Part shown: piece after piece, positions 49,812-59,259 of the stretch
Layout: each line of letters begins with the position of its first letter
How positions within the stretch are numbered: the first letter of the stretch is position 1
Source of the DNA: Prinia subflava
Lineage: Eukaryota > Chordata > Aves > Passeriformes > Cisticolidae
Direction: 5' to 3'
Assembly (NCBI RefSeq): GCF_021018805.1
Contig: NW_026961074.1
Coordinates: forward strand, 111,001 to 175,000
Length of the DNA: 64,000 bases
The notes under the pieces: generated by a model
The model's database searches: none
Told to the model about the DNA's origin: nothing
What the model saw: only the letters and a program-made list of their open reading frames with translations
Position numbers and translations under genes: made by a program

Positions 49812-50151
49812 GGTGTGAGGAAGGTTATCCAGGTCTGTGGGATGCCGGGAAAGGAGAGGAGCTCCTGACAGGCTGCTCACACAGTGGGACTCCCGATGGG
49901 GTGCAGGGGGAGGTTGGGTGTCTCCGCTCAGTAGAATAGGTGAGGTGTATCGGGATCTTCAGAAAGGTTTTGTGGGTCCGTTGCGATGGGATTTGGGGAG
50001 GGGGGGGGGTGTTTATCGGGATTTATAGGATGGGGTTTGGGGAGCCTGTGGAATTATGGTGGGTGTATCAGAGTGTATAGGATGGATTGGGGGAATTCCC
50101 ATAGGATTAAGGAGGTTTACTGGGGTGTACAGGATTTTTGGGGGGTCGCTG
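49812..50151. other. Spacer between inverted LTRs 1 and 2
   Basis: About 340 bp of G/T-rich unique sequence with loose words such as GGGTGTATCGGGAT and GGTGTACAGGATT. I see no gene. Confidence 0.6.
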
Positions 50152-50942
50152 TGTTAAAAATAAGACGCTTGACACGGCCAATATATCAAGCAGCAATTTA
50201 ATAATTAATTAATTAACATGGTAAAGTGTGAGCAAAGAGGCAGCGCTGGGTACAGTGGCAGGGGTTTTCCCTTCCAACTGCACACCCATTGCTGGATTTG
50301 ATGGTATTTTATACGTATTCATAAGCTTTCTCAGCAGTTTCCATTTCTAGTTTTAACGTCACAATTCAATACCTAACAGCCATAAATCTATAGATTGTCC
50401 TGTATAATTCTATAGACCATTGTGATCTATTCTGATATTTCAATACTCCAGGATGTACTTCCAGGATATGTTTTTCCAGGTGGTGGGATCTGGCTTCCAG
50501 ATGTGGGGGTCCCATCTCTATTTTCAAGTCCATCAATCTCCAATAGTAATGTCCAGTTTTCCTCTCCAGGAGCCATAAATCAGTGAGCTGAAGTCATATC
50601 TTCATGTCCAGGATGGTTTCCCACCTTGTGTGAGGCCTGAGCCCCCTCCTTATTTCCTTCTTTTGTCAAAAAAACCTTTTTGCACTCTAAAACTACAGTT
50701 TAAAATTCTTTAATACAAAGCAAGCTTCTAAAGTTATAATTAAAGGACACTTATTGCAGAATAGCTTGAGACTTATAATAGATAATTGCAAGCAAAAGAT
50801 TTATTCAAAAACTTCCTTCCATGCTTTCCTCAGCTGTTTATTAGAACTCATCTTTATAACTGTCCCATGGCTGTGTTGCACCACTATGATTACACAGATT
50901 TTCTTCATTTCCCTGACACGAAACATAACTTTGTATTTCACA
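50152..50942 (-). mobile_element. Solo LTR 2, 791 bp, inverted near-copy of LTR 1
   Basis: This is the reverse complement of LTR 1 with only a handful of differences seen by eye over 790 bp. It has its own flanking duplication, GCTG, at 50148-50151 and 50943-50946. The different duplications show two separate insertions and not an inverted copy of one locus. The near identity implies a young family. Confidence 0.9.
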
Positions 50943-51042
50943 GCTGTAGGGTAGGAGGGAGTATGTCTGAGGGTGTGTAGGGTACTGGAAGGGTAGCAGT
51001 CCCTGTAGGTTTTAGGAGGATCCTAGATCCTGGAGTGGGGAG

Positions 51043-51710
51043 TGTGAAAAAGGCATATTGTATGTGTGGCTCTACGCAGATATTTACTATATGTAATATG
51101 CTAGGTAGAAAAGTTATGCAATATTAACATTTTAAATAATATAGTAAATGTAGTTTTTAACACTGAATCTAAGTAAGAATTGTGTGTAAGGTATTGTCCT
51201 TAGCTCAAGAGCAAAGAGAAGATAACCCAGAGGTTTCTACACAGAGAGAACAATTACAACAAGCCTGACTAAAACCCCTCTTGGATGTTTCAGAGGGAAA
51301 GATGCAGATCTTGAATCCACAGAAACCACCCTGGCCAATCCAGACCATGCAGATCTCCTTGAATCCACAAAGCTACCTGGTTAAGCCAGACTCCAGGACG
51401 CCAGGGGTTTTGCAAAAGGCTCGTGGCAAACGGGCTTTTCTTAGATAAAGTATGCATATTCATTAAAGTTGGTCCTCAAAAATAGAGAGGCTTCTCTCTA
51501 ACGGGGCCCTTCTCCTTCACAGCCTTTGTCTGGGAGGGAGGGGGGACGGTAGTCCCGGGCTACCTTTCTTTGCTCTTATTGCCTCATTATTTGTCCTGTC
51601 TCTGAAAACTTTTTAAACTTTTATTATTGTATTATATTTTTTGTAACCAATTTTTAATCTTTATTAAATTTTCATAAATTTCAAGAAGCGAGTTATTGGC
51701 ATTTATCACA
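51043..51710 (+). mobile_element. Solo LTR 3, 668 bp, second family, 5-bp target duplication
   Basis: It starts TGTGAAAAAGGCATATTG, ends TTATTGGCATTTATCACA, and is flanked by GGGAG at 51038-51042 and 51711-51715. It is unrelated to LTRs 1 and 2 except for the general terminal pattern. A 5-bp duplication suits ERV-L-like or some other avian ERV groups. Only 91 bp separate its left duplication from that of LTR 2. Confidence 0.88.
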
Positions 51711-51715
51711 GGGAG

Positions 51716-52164
51716 GGAAGGGGGCCATGCAGAGAGCCCCAGGGTTGTTCTGAGGGGTTTTGGGGCTTCCTGGCATGAGGGGATGAGAGTGGAGGGGTTT
51801 GGGGGTGGTTTTCACATCATCAACGTCTCTGCCACATCCCCACGAATGTCAGAAATCTGCTCCAGGAACCTGAATTCAGGGGAAAATGACTCAAAACCTC
51901 CAGACGTACAAAAACGACCCCAAAACCGCCATCAGCCCTTTCCCAAGGGATTTAGGAATTTACATCCCTACCGGCAGCAATCTCTCGTCCATGAGACAGA
52001 TGGAGAAGACAACAGGACCATTTACCTGCTTTTCCTTACGCTTCCTCACTGTCCGTTACACGATTGGCTTTGAGGAAGAAATATTTTGTCACCGTAAGGT
52101 CGGGAAGGGCAGAAATTTGGGGTGAAAAAAATGCTTAATTTGGGGTCAGAGCGGAGCTGCCCTG
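51716..52164. other. Unique sequence between LTR 3 and the YY1-rich promoter
   Basis: Short open frames exist on the plus strand (for example 51696-52073) but they begin inside the LTR, have no recognised domain and show no coding signature. No gene is called. Confidence 0.5.
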
Positions 52165-52300
52165 TTCCGAAATGGCGGCCTCGCCTTCAGGCAGGGCGCG
52201 AGAGAAAATGGCGGCGGCCTCCCCTTCCCAATGCTGCCCGCGCGACCGAGCTCAAGATGGCGCCTGAGGCCTGAAGCCCTCGGCGCCATCTTGGGTGAGG
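52165..52300. promoter_or_regulatory. YY1-rich CpG promoter without an assigned gene
   Basis: Four YY1-type words lie in 125 bp: AATGGCGG (52171-52178), AAAATGGCG (from 52206), CAAGATGGCGCC (from 52253) and GCCATCTTGG (52285-52294). A consensus donor, GG|GTGAGG, begins at 52295 immediately after the last site, as in short first exons of housekeeping genes. On the plus strand the nearest gene is the zinc-finger gene starting at 54974, so this may be its distal first exon. Confidence 0.55.
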
Positions 52301-52416
52301 GCAGCCGCCACCGTTGCTATGGCGACGTGCGCGGTCGTGAGGCGAGGCCCGCGGAGCGGGGACGAGGGGTAACGACTTTTTTTGCCTCCAAACTCCTCAT
52401 GGTGGATCTTAGCACA

Positions 52417-53059
52417 TGTGATAAACGCCAATCACTCGTTTTTTTTGTAATTTATGAATATTTAATAAAGAATAAAAATTGGTTACAAAAATATTAATAC
52501 AATAATAAAAGTTTAAAAAAAGTTTTCAGAGACAGGACAAATAATGAGACAGCAAGAGCAAAGAAGGTAGCCCGGGCTTTTGTCCCCCCTCCCTCCCAGA
52601 CAAAGGCTGTGAAGGAGAAGGGCCCCGAACAAAGAGAAGTCTTCTTTTTTAAGCCTTCAGTTTATGACTATTCATATCTTACGTAAAACAAGTAATTTTC
52701 AGCTGTTTCTTGTCACAAAAGCTTTCTGTTAATTAAAAGAACACATGAGAGCATACGTCCTTGAGAAAGTTAGGTTCTGTGGATAAGAGGCCATAAATTC
52801 TTCTTCACTAGAAGGTTTAGAGACCTCTGTAAGGTTTAGGGGCCTCTGTGAATGTTATCTCTCTGCTGAGGAATTTTTTCTTCTTGAGCAAAAAATATAA
52901 CACACATATACAGCTTCTATTGTACTATAACTTATTGTTAATTACAAAACTACATTCACTACATTATTCTAATGTTAATATAGTATAACTTTTCTATCTA
53001 TCAGATGACATATAGTAAATATCTGCGTAGAGCCACATATACAATATGCCTTTTACACA
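52417..53059 (-). mobile_element. Solo LTR 4, 643 bp, inverted relative of LTR 3
   Basis: It reads TGTGATAAACGCCAATCACT at its left end and CAATATGCCTTTTACACA at its right, matching LTR 3 in reverse complement with clear divergence. The flanking duplication is GCACA at 52412-52416 and 53060-53064. It sits about 120 bp downstream of the YY1-rich promoter. Confidence 0.88.
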
Positions 53060-53064
53060 GCACA

Positions 53065-54973
53065 TTTTGGTGGGGATGTTCCTTGATGTCGTGACATCCC
53101 CCCGTTGACAGAAAACTCCCTTTTTACCCCCAAAGCGCGCCCCTTTTCCTGCTGTGAAGGGTGACAGCGGCCGCCGCAATGAGGGGGTCCTGCAGCCCCT
53201 TCCCCTCAGCCCATACGAATTAAAACACCCCCTGTTCCAAATTTAGGAGGTTTTACCCCGAAGCCCCCACAAGCCAAGTGACTCTGGGGCTCACCCCCAC
53301 AGAGGGGCAGGAGAACCCCCAAACCACTTTTTTCTTCCCCCCACCTCATTTTAGGAAAAAAAAAAATCCCACCAGGACATTAAAGAACTTTTTTTTCACT
53401 GAGCGAAGTGTTGTTGGTTTGTGGGGGTGGGTTTTTTTTTTGGGTTTTGTTTTGTTTTTTTTAATTTCCGCCCAGATCCGCGGCTCTTGCCGCCAGAGGG
53501 CCACGGCCATTGTGCACAGCCCTTTTCTCTCTTTACCCCTTCCTCTCCCCTCCTTTTTTTTTTTTTTAAATTCCTTCTTTCCTTCCTTCCTTTCTTAAAC
53601 TCTTATCGCTTAGGATATCGAAGGGACCGGGCTCATCCGCTCCCCGCTTGCGCGTCCCCACTTTTTTTGGGGAAAAGGGGCTTTTTTTGGGGAAAAGGGG
53701 CTTTTTTGGGAAAAAGGGGCTTTTTTGGGGAAAAGGGGCTTTTTTGGGAAAAAGGGGCGGGGGGCTTTGCCGACAGCACCTCCCGAGCCGGACCTGCAGG
53801 TAACGGGGAGATTCGGGTTGGGACGTGGAAAAAAAAGGCAGAAAAATGGCTTGGTTTTCCCCATCCCTGCCCTTCCCTCCTCCATCCATCCCTCCGGGTC
53901 CTGGATTTTCCTCTCTCAGTCCCAGGGAAGGGACTAAATGATTAAAAAATTCCCGACACTCCCCCACCCCAAAATCCACCCCGTTGTCCTTCTCCTCGGG
54001 GAGTTCCCTTCGGATTTGTTGACCCCTTTACTTCCATTTGTTTTAGCAGGATGGCAAAACACCGAGGAATAAAAAGAGCAGCATGAGATCCTGGTGGGGG
54101 CTCCAAAACTTAAAAATAAGGAGGAAAAATACTAGGCGGGATCTGTGCTGGAAATCGGCCATTTATTCCTGCCATCAGTAAGTCATTCAGAATGTGCAAA
54201 TCCACCCTTTTCCAACCTGTCCGCCAGGAATGATAATAAATGAATAAAAATGAAATTAGTAATTGGGATCCTTACGCACCTGCCGCTGCCTGAGGAGGAT
54301 GAGGAAGGGTGAAGGGAGCAACGGGAATTTGCTTTTCCATGGTTTTTCTAAAGGAAAGCATCAAACACTCTTCCTACAGCTGGGAAAACTCCATTTTTTC
54401 CCCTAAGGCTCTGAGGATAACGGGGAAATAATGGGGTGATTTATCCTTTTTGGGCAGGAGGAGTGATTGCTGAGGGGGTTTGAGGATGATCCAGAAAATT
54501 TGTGACAGGAATTCTCTGGAAAGACATTCCTAGATTCTGGGGATGAGCACCCAGGGTTTGGTGCATTAAGAATGAGCTGTGTGGGTAAAATTTGGGTGAA
54601 AATTAATGTTAGGGTCCAGATCACTCAGCAAAGCCTTGTCGGCAGATGAGAGAAACTTGTTCTTCCTAGGAGACGTTTTATCCCTTTACTTAGTCCTTTA
54701 TTTTTTCCTTTTTGAGGAATCTTTGCATTTCTGTTTTCCCTTTCTGCTTATTCCTGCCCATTAATTTTTGGAAAAAAAAGGAAAATTCCTGAAGTAGTAG
54801 GGGCAGAAGGAGGGAATTTCCTGCAGGACTGTGGGGCAGAAGGATGGACAAGCTTGTTCACCACCTGTCCTACACCTTGATCCATCTTGGCCTTGCTATT
54901 GGCTTATTAGGGAATAATTACCCATTAAAATTTCAGTACCTGACCCTCTTTTCTGGGTTCCCAGAGCCTGGCT
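53065..54973. other. Upstream region of the plus-strand zinc-finger gene
   Basis: No protein-coding gene is visible. The stretch holds A and T homopolymers, a CTTCCTTCCTTCC tract near 53570, and a run of about 20-bp units GGGGAAAAGGGGCTTTTTT at 53661-53760. A possible short untranslated exon ends at GACCTGCAG|GTAACG (53799). From 53940 to 54960 the DNA is AT-rich and unremarkable. Confidence 0.5.
53661..53760. repeat. About 20-bp G4/A4/C/T6 tandem repeat
   Basis: Five units alternate GGGGAAAAGGGGC with a T6-T7 run. Paired G runs in each unit make it G-quadruplex-prone. It sits just upstream of a possible untranslated exon. Confidence 0.85.
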
Positions 54974-57900
54974 ATGGAACCCTTTGTGGTGCTGGACCCG
55001 CGACAGAGAGCTCTGTATTACAACGTGATGCAGGAGAGCTACGAGGCACTGATGGCACTGGGTGAGGAGCCCTCCCCTTCCCGGAGGAAAATTTGGGGGT
55101 GGATGATTCACCTTGTTGGAATGCAAGGGATGCAGGGCAGGGTAGCACGTGCAAATCCCCCTTTTCCCAACCCTCCGGGGTTATTATTATTAACCCTCCG
55201 GTTATTATTATTCCTCTGGGAATAATAATAATTGAGTTAGACTCACCCACCTGCCGCTTCCCAAGGAGCATGAGGAAAGGCAGGGGGAGCAGTGGGAATC
55301 AACTTATTTTCTTACCATTATTTTCTTGTAGAAGAAATCGCTAAACCCTCTTCCTGCACTTGGGAAAACTCTGGTTTTCCCCACAGACTCGAGCTCTGGA
55401 CATGTCAAATTCTGTTTTCCAGAATTCCCCGTTTCCAAGTCTGACCTGCTGTGCCGCCTGAACCACGGGGAGGAGGCAACAGCCCTGGATCTCCACATAC
55501 CCCGAGATACCCCGGCTGCAGGTGAGGCTCCTACACGTGCAGGAGGGGTTTTTCTGCTGCCCAACGCTCCCTGAAACAGGTGGAATAAAAATGAGAAGGG
55601 TTCCCCCTTCACATTCCTTTTCCCACCAACTTTTATGTATTCCCCACCCTGGAATTACCCAACAAGTTGTGTTTGTTGAAAATGGAGCCTGCGGAGCAGT
55701 GGGGGAAAATGTTGAGAAGGGATTTAACCCGTGAAATAGGCAATGGTTGATGGGCAAGCTCTGGGTTAGTAAAACAGATTAAAAGTTTAGGACGCTCCTC
55801 TCAGGCCTAGAGGAGGAACTTAATAAAACCTGGGAGAGAAATTTGCTGCTGAGAACTGAACACCAAGAATGCAGAATTTATAAAGTACAAAGAAACCTCA
55901 CATAAACCAGGGATGTCCAGTCTGGGGAAAAAAGGTAATAAAAAGGCAGAAAATGTGGATAATCAGTGTGAGAAGAGAGAAATCAATAACCAATAGAAGA
56001 CAGAATGTTAAATAATGAAGATAACTACCTACCCTGTGAGACAATGAGCACTAATTCCATTTTCTGCTAAAATATGTAAACAGTTCAAACTTTTAATACT
56101 TTCGCTGGCCTGATCCCAAAGTACCTTCAGCGTTAAACAAAGGAACGTCAAATAATGGAATGTTTCCAAGCCAGCATGTTCATTAGGGACTTTATTTTTC
56201 GGCTCTCCTTTGTGTCTGGCTGTCTCTGCCCACAGAGCATGGATCAGGAGCAGGGCAGGAAGCCCCTCATGAAGAACCTGCCGAGGAAAAGCCCAACACG
56301 GACGAGGAGCGCCCTCAGCTCCCCGTGAGCCAGAGCGACAACCACGCCGCCAACACCTGCGGTGAGTGCGGGAAGAGCTTCAGCCACAAATCAGCCCTGG
56401 CGAAGCACCGCAAGATCCACGGCGGCGACCGCCCGCACGCGTGCCCCGACTGCGGGAAGGGCTTCATCCAGCGCTCCGACCTCACCATCCACCGCCGCGT
56501 GCACATGGGCGAGCGGCCCTACGGCTGCCCCGAGTGCGGCCGCCGCTTCAGCGTCAGCTCCTCGCTGCTCGCGCACCGGCGCACGCACGCGCCCGGCGCT
56601 GCCCGGCCCGACCGCTGCCCGCGGTGCGGCCGCGGCTTCGCCGACGCCACGGCGCTGGCCCGGCACCAGAAGAGCCACCTGGGTGGGAAGCCCTTTGAGT
56701 GCGGCACGTGCGGCAAGGCCTTCGCCTGGAGCTCCCACCTGGAGCGGCACCGCCGCGTCCACACCGGTGAGAAACCCTTCCAGTGCGCCGAGTGCGGGCG
56801 GGCCTTCGCCTGGAGCTCCCACCTCCACCGCCACATGCGCACCCACGTCGCCGTCACCGCCGGGGGTGAGGAGGGTGTGGAGGAGGGAGAGGAGCCGCCG
56901 GTGGCCCCGTGGAAATGTGCAGACTGCGGGAAGAGCCCCGACCGCCAGACGGACCTGCAGCGCTTCAAGCACAAGGGCACGCAGACCCTGCTGGCTGGCG
57001 CCGAACCCACGCTGCGGCCGCACCGCTGCGGGAAGCACTTCAGCCACAGCTCGGGCCTGCTCAAGCACCAACGCGTGCACGGCTTTGAGCGGCTGCACCC
57101 CTGCTCGGACTGCCCACGCCGCTTCCACTGCGGCGCAGCCCTGGCCGAGCACCGACACGGCCACGCGCAGCCACCCAACTTTGCTGACAACGCCACACCG
57201 GCTACAGAGGGGGTGACCAAACCGTACCCGTGCGGGGCGTGTGGGAAGAGCTTTGGGTGGGCGTCACACCTGGAGCGGCACCGCCGCGTGCACACCGGGG
57301 AGAAGCCCTTCCGCTGCGGGGAGTGCGGGCGTGGCTTTGCCGTGAGCTCCCACCTGGAGCGGCACCGGCGAGTGCACACGGGCCAGCGACCCTTCCGCTG
57401 CGGCGACTGCGGCAAGAGCTTCGCCGTCAGCTCCACGCTGCTGGCGCACCTGCGCACCCACGGCGCCCGGCCCGGCCGACCGCACGCCTGCCCTGAGTGT
57501 GGGAAAGGCTTCAGCTCGCCGGCCGCGCTGGAGCGGCACCAGCGGCTGCACCGCGGGGAGAAGCCGTACCAGTGCGGGCTCTGCGGGAAGGGCTTCTCCT
57601 GGAGCTCCCACTACGACCGGCACCGGCTGACGCACACCGGGGAGAAGCCCTTCCCCTGTGCCCACTGCGGGAAGCGCTTCGGCCGCAGCTCCCACCGCAA
57701 CCGGCACCAACGCGCCCACACCCGGCATGGCCCTGAGAAGCGCCACGTGTGCCCCGACTGCGGCAAAGCCTTCGGCCTCGGCACAGCCCTAGCAGCCCAT
57801 CGGCGCCTGCACGGTGCCGGCACCACCCGCAGCCCCCTGTCCCTGCTGCCACCCACGTGGTGGGAGGGTGAACAAGGAGGGGGGGCGGCTACACCCCCTG

Positions 57901-58091
57901 AGCCTCAGGATCTCAGCTCTGCATTGCAGAAGCATCCCACGCCTTCCCCCTCTGCAGTGCCAAGGGGCTGGGTGGCCAAAGCTCTCCTGCCCCTCACTGG
58001 GCCGTGGGGGCCCAGGGAGGGGGACACCCTGCAAGGTGAGGCCGCAGCCGCAGCAGAGCCCTGGGTGTCCCTTCCTTCTCCCAGCTCCTGA
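54974..58091 (+). CDS. KRAB-type C2H2 zinc-finger protein A, about 16 fingers
   Basis: A predicted nuclear sequence-specific DNA-binding protein. Exons 54974-55061, 55423-55521 and 56236-58091 join in frame to 680 residues. Exon 1 encodes MEPFVVLDPRQRALYYNVMQ and the following ESYEALMALG, the C-terminal half of a KRAB A box. Exon 2 (EFPVSKSDLLCRLNHGEE) resembles a KRAB B box. Exon 3 begins with an acidic linker and carries 16 finger units from residue 104 to about 588, most with TGEKPF-type linkers. Finger 7 (CADCGKSPDRQTDLQ) has lost its usual histidine spacing and finger 8 (HRCGKHFSHSS) lacks its first cysteine, so about 14 look functional. A Pro/Ser-rich tail of about 90 residues has no domain. 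The start is chosen because the neighbouring paralogue starts at the same point. No orthologue name can be given. Confidence 0.88.
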
Positions 58092-58662
58092 TGTGGGGCT
58101 GGGGTGCTGAGTCCCCCTCCACTTTTGGGGACACCCCACAGCCAAGGTGGGACAGTCGTCTGTACTCCTGCCCCAGGATGGGAAAGGGCTTGAGAGACAC
58201 AGGATACCCTGGGATGAGGGTCAGGGTGGGGATGTGGACTGAAGCGGTGGGAAAGGGGCACAGGGAGGGGCAGCCGTCCCTGCCAAGAGGGTTTCTGGGG
58301 GGGAGACAGGGAGAGGAGGGATGGGGAGGCTGAGGGTGGATTTGGGGAGAGGTGGATATCATTTGAGTTGGGGGGAGACTCTTTTCCCTATAACTCTCCT
58401 CATCTTCTGCCCTACTAGTAGGGAGGTAGAAGGGGGGAACACAACCTGGGTGTGTGGCAGGGTGAAAACACACAGTGAACCCCCTTCCCTGGGGATTTTT
58501 GGGGTCAAACAGCTCGGAAAAGAGCCCTGGGGACCTGTAATCACCAGCACTGCTGGGACCCCCCCAGACTCTGCTGGGGGTGTACAAAGGACAGGTTGGG
58601 ATGCATTAAGATGGGAATGCTGGAGAAGCCAGGCCAGGTTTCCTCAGCTTGGAGTGAGAGTT

Positions 58663-58668
58663 AATAAA
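58663..58668 (+). promoter_or_regulatory. Polyadenylation signal of zinc-finger gene A
   Basis: AATAAA inside GTTAATAAAGTAG lies about 570 bases after the stop codon. It is 165 bases from the opposing signal of gene B. Confidence 0.75.
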
Positions 58669-58833
58669 GTAGAAGGTAGTTGAGCCAAAAAGCAAAACCC
58701 CTCCATGACTGTCTCTGTGGTTTTGTCTCTGGGGAAGAAGGTGCTCATGGGGTTTCCTGGAGCAGGGAAAGCATCAGAGCACAGGGTCGGAGCACAAAGA
58801 GACACAGATGTCCATGAGGTGCGGGGCTTCCAG

Positions 58834-58839
58834 TTTATT
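58834..58839 (-). promoter_or_regulatory. Polyadenylation signal of zinc-finger gene B
   Basis: TTTATT on the plus strand (AATAAA on the minus) lies about 420 bases after the gene B stop codon. This gives a compact convergent arrangement in which the two transcripts should not overlap if both signals are used. Confidence 0.7.
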
Positions 58840-59259
58840 CCTGCCCTGTGGCAGCACCTCCTGCTCAACCCGAGCATCTTCCCCCCCTCCAGTCCCCTTC
58901 TCCCACCCGCTGGCAGTGTAAAGCGAGCACAACACCACTGGATTTTTGCAGCAGAACCAGCCCTGGTTCCCCTACCCTTCCCTGATGGAGCCAAGTGTTG
59001 TTTCCTTCGGGAATAGGCTCCTTCTCCCCCAGGTTGTCCCTTTTTTGGGGGCCTGGACTGCACCAGGTGCAAAGTTCATCCATTGCTGTGAGGAGACACC
59101 AGGGCAGATAAATCCCGACCTGTGCCACGACAGAGCACCCCTGTCACCCACCCCAGTGCCCTTCAAGTGTCACTTGCTGTCCTTTGGCTTGTCCTCAAGA
59201 CAAGTTTTCTCTTGGTTGTCTCTCCGCATCCATCACACTGTGGGGGCGGGTCTCAGTCC

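Noticed and set aside
49020..50942. A single DNA transposon with long terminal inverted repeats
   Set aside because: Each arm has its own TG...CA ends and a different 4-bp flanking duplication, so they are two solo LTRs and not the ends of one element.
50754..50980. Small proteins encoded in LTR 2, and the N-terminal extension of the TRIM frame into LTR 1
   Set aside because: The TRIM frame runs into LTR 1 by chance; the Kozak-context ATG at 48587 is the supported start.
56391..57457. Long minus-strand frames opposite zinc-finger gene A, and plus-strand frames opposite gene B
   Set aside because: Antisense shadows of GC-rich finger arrays; they lack the C2H2 pattern.
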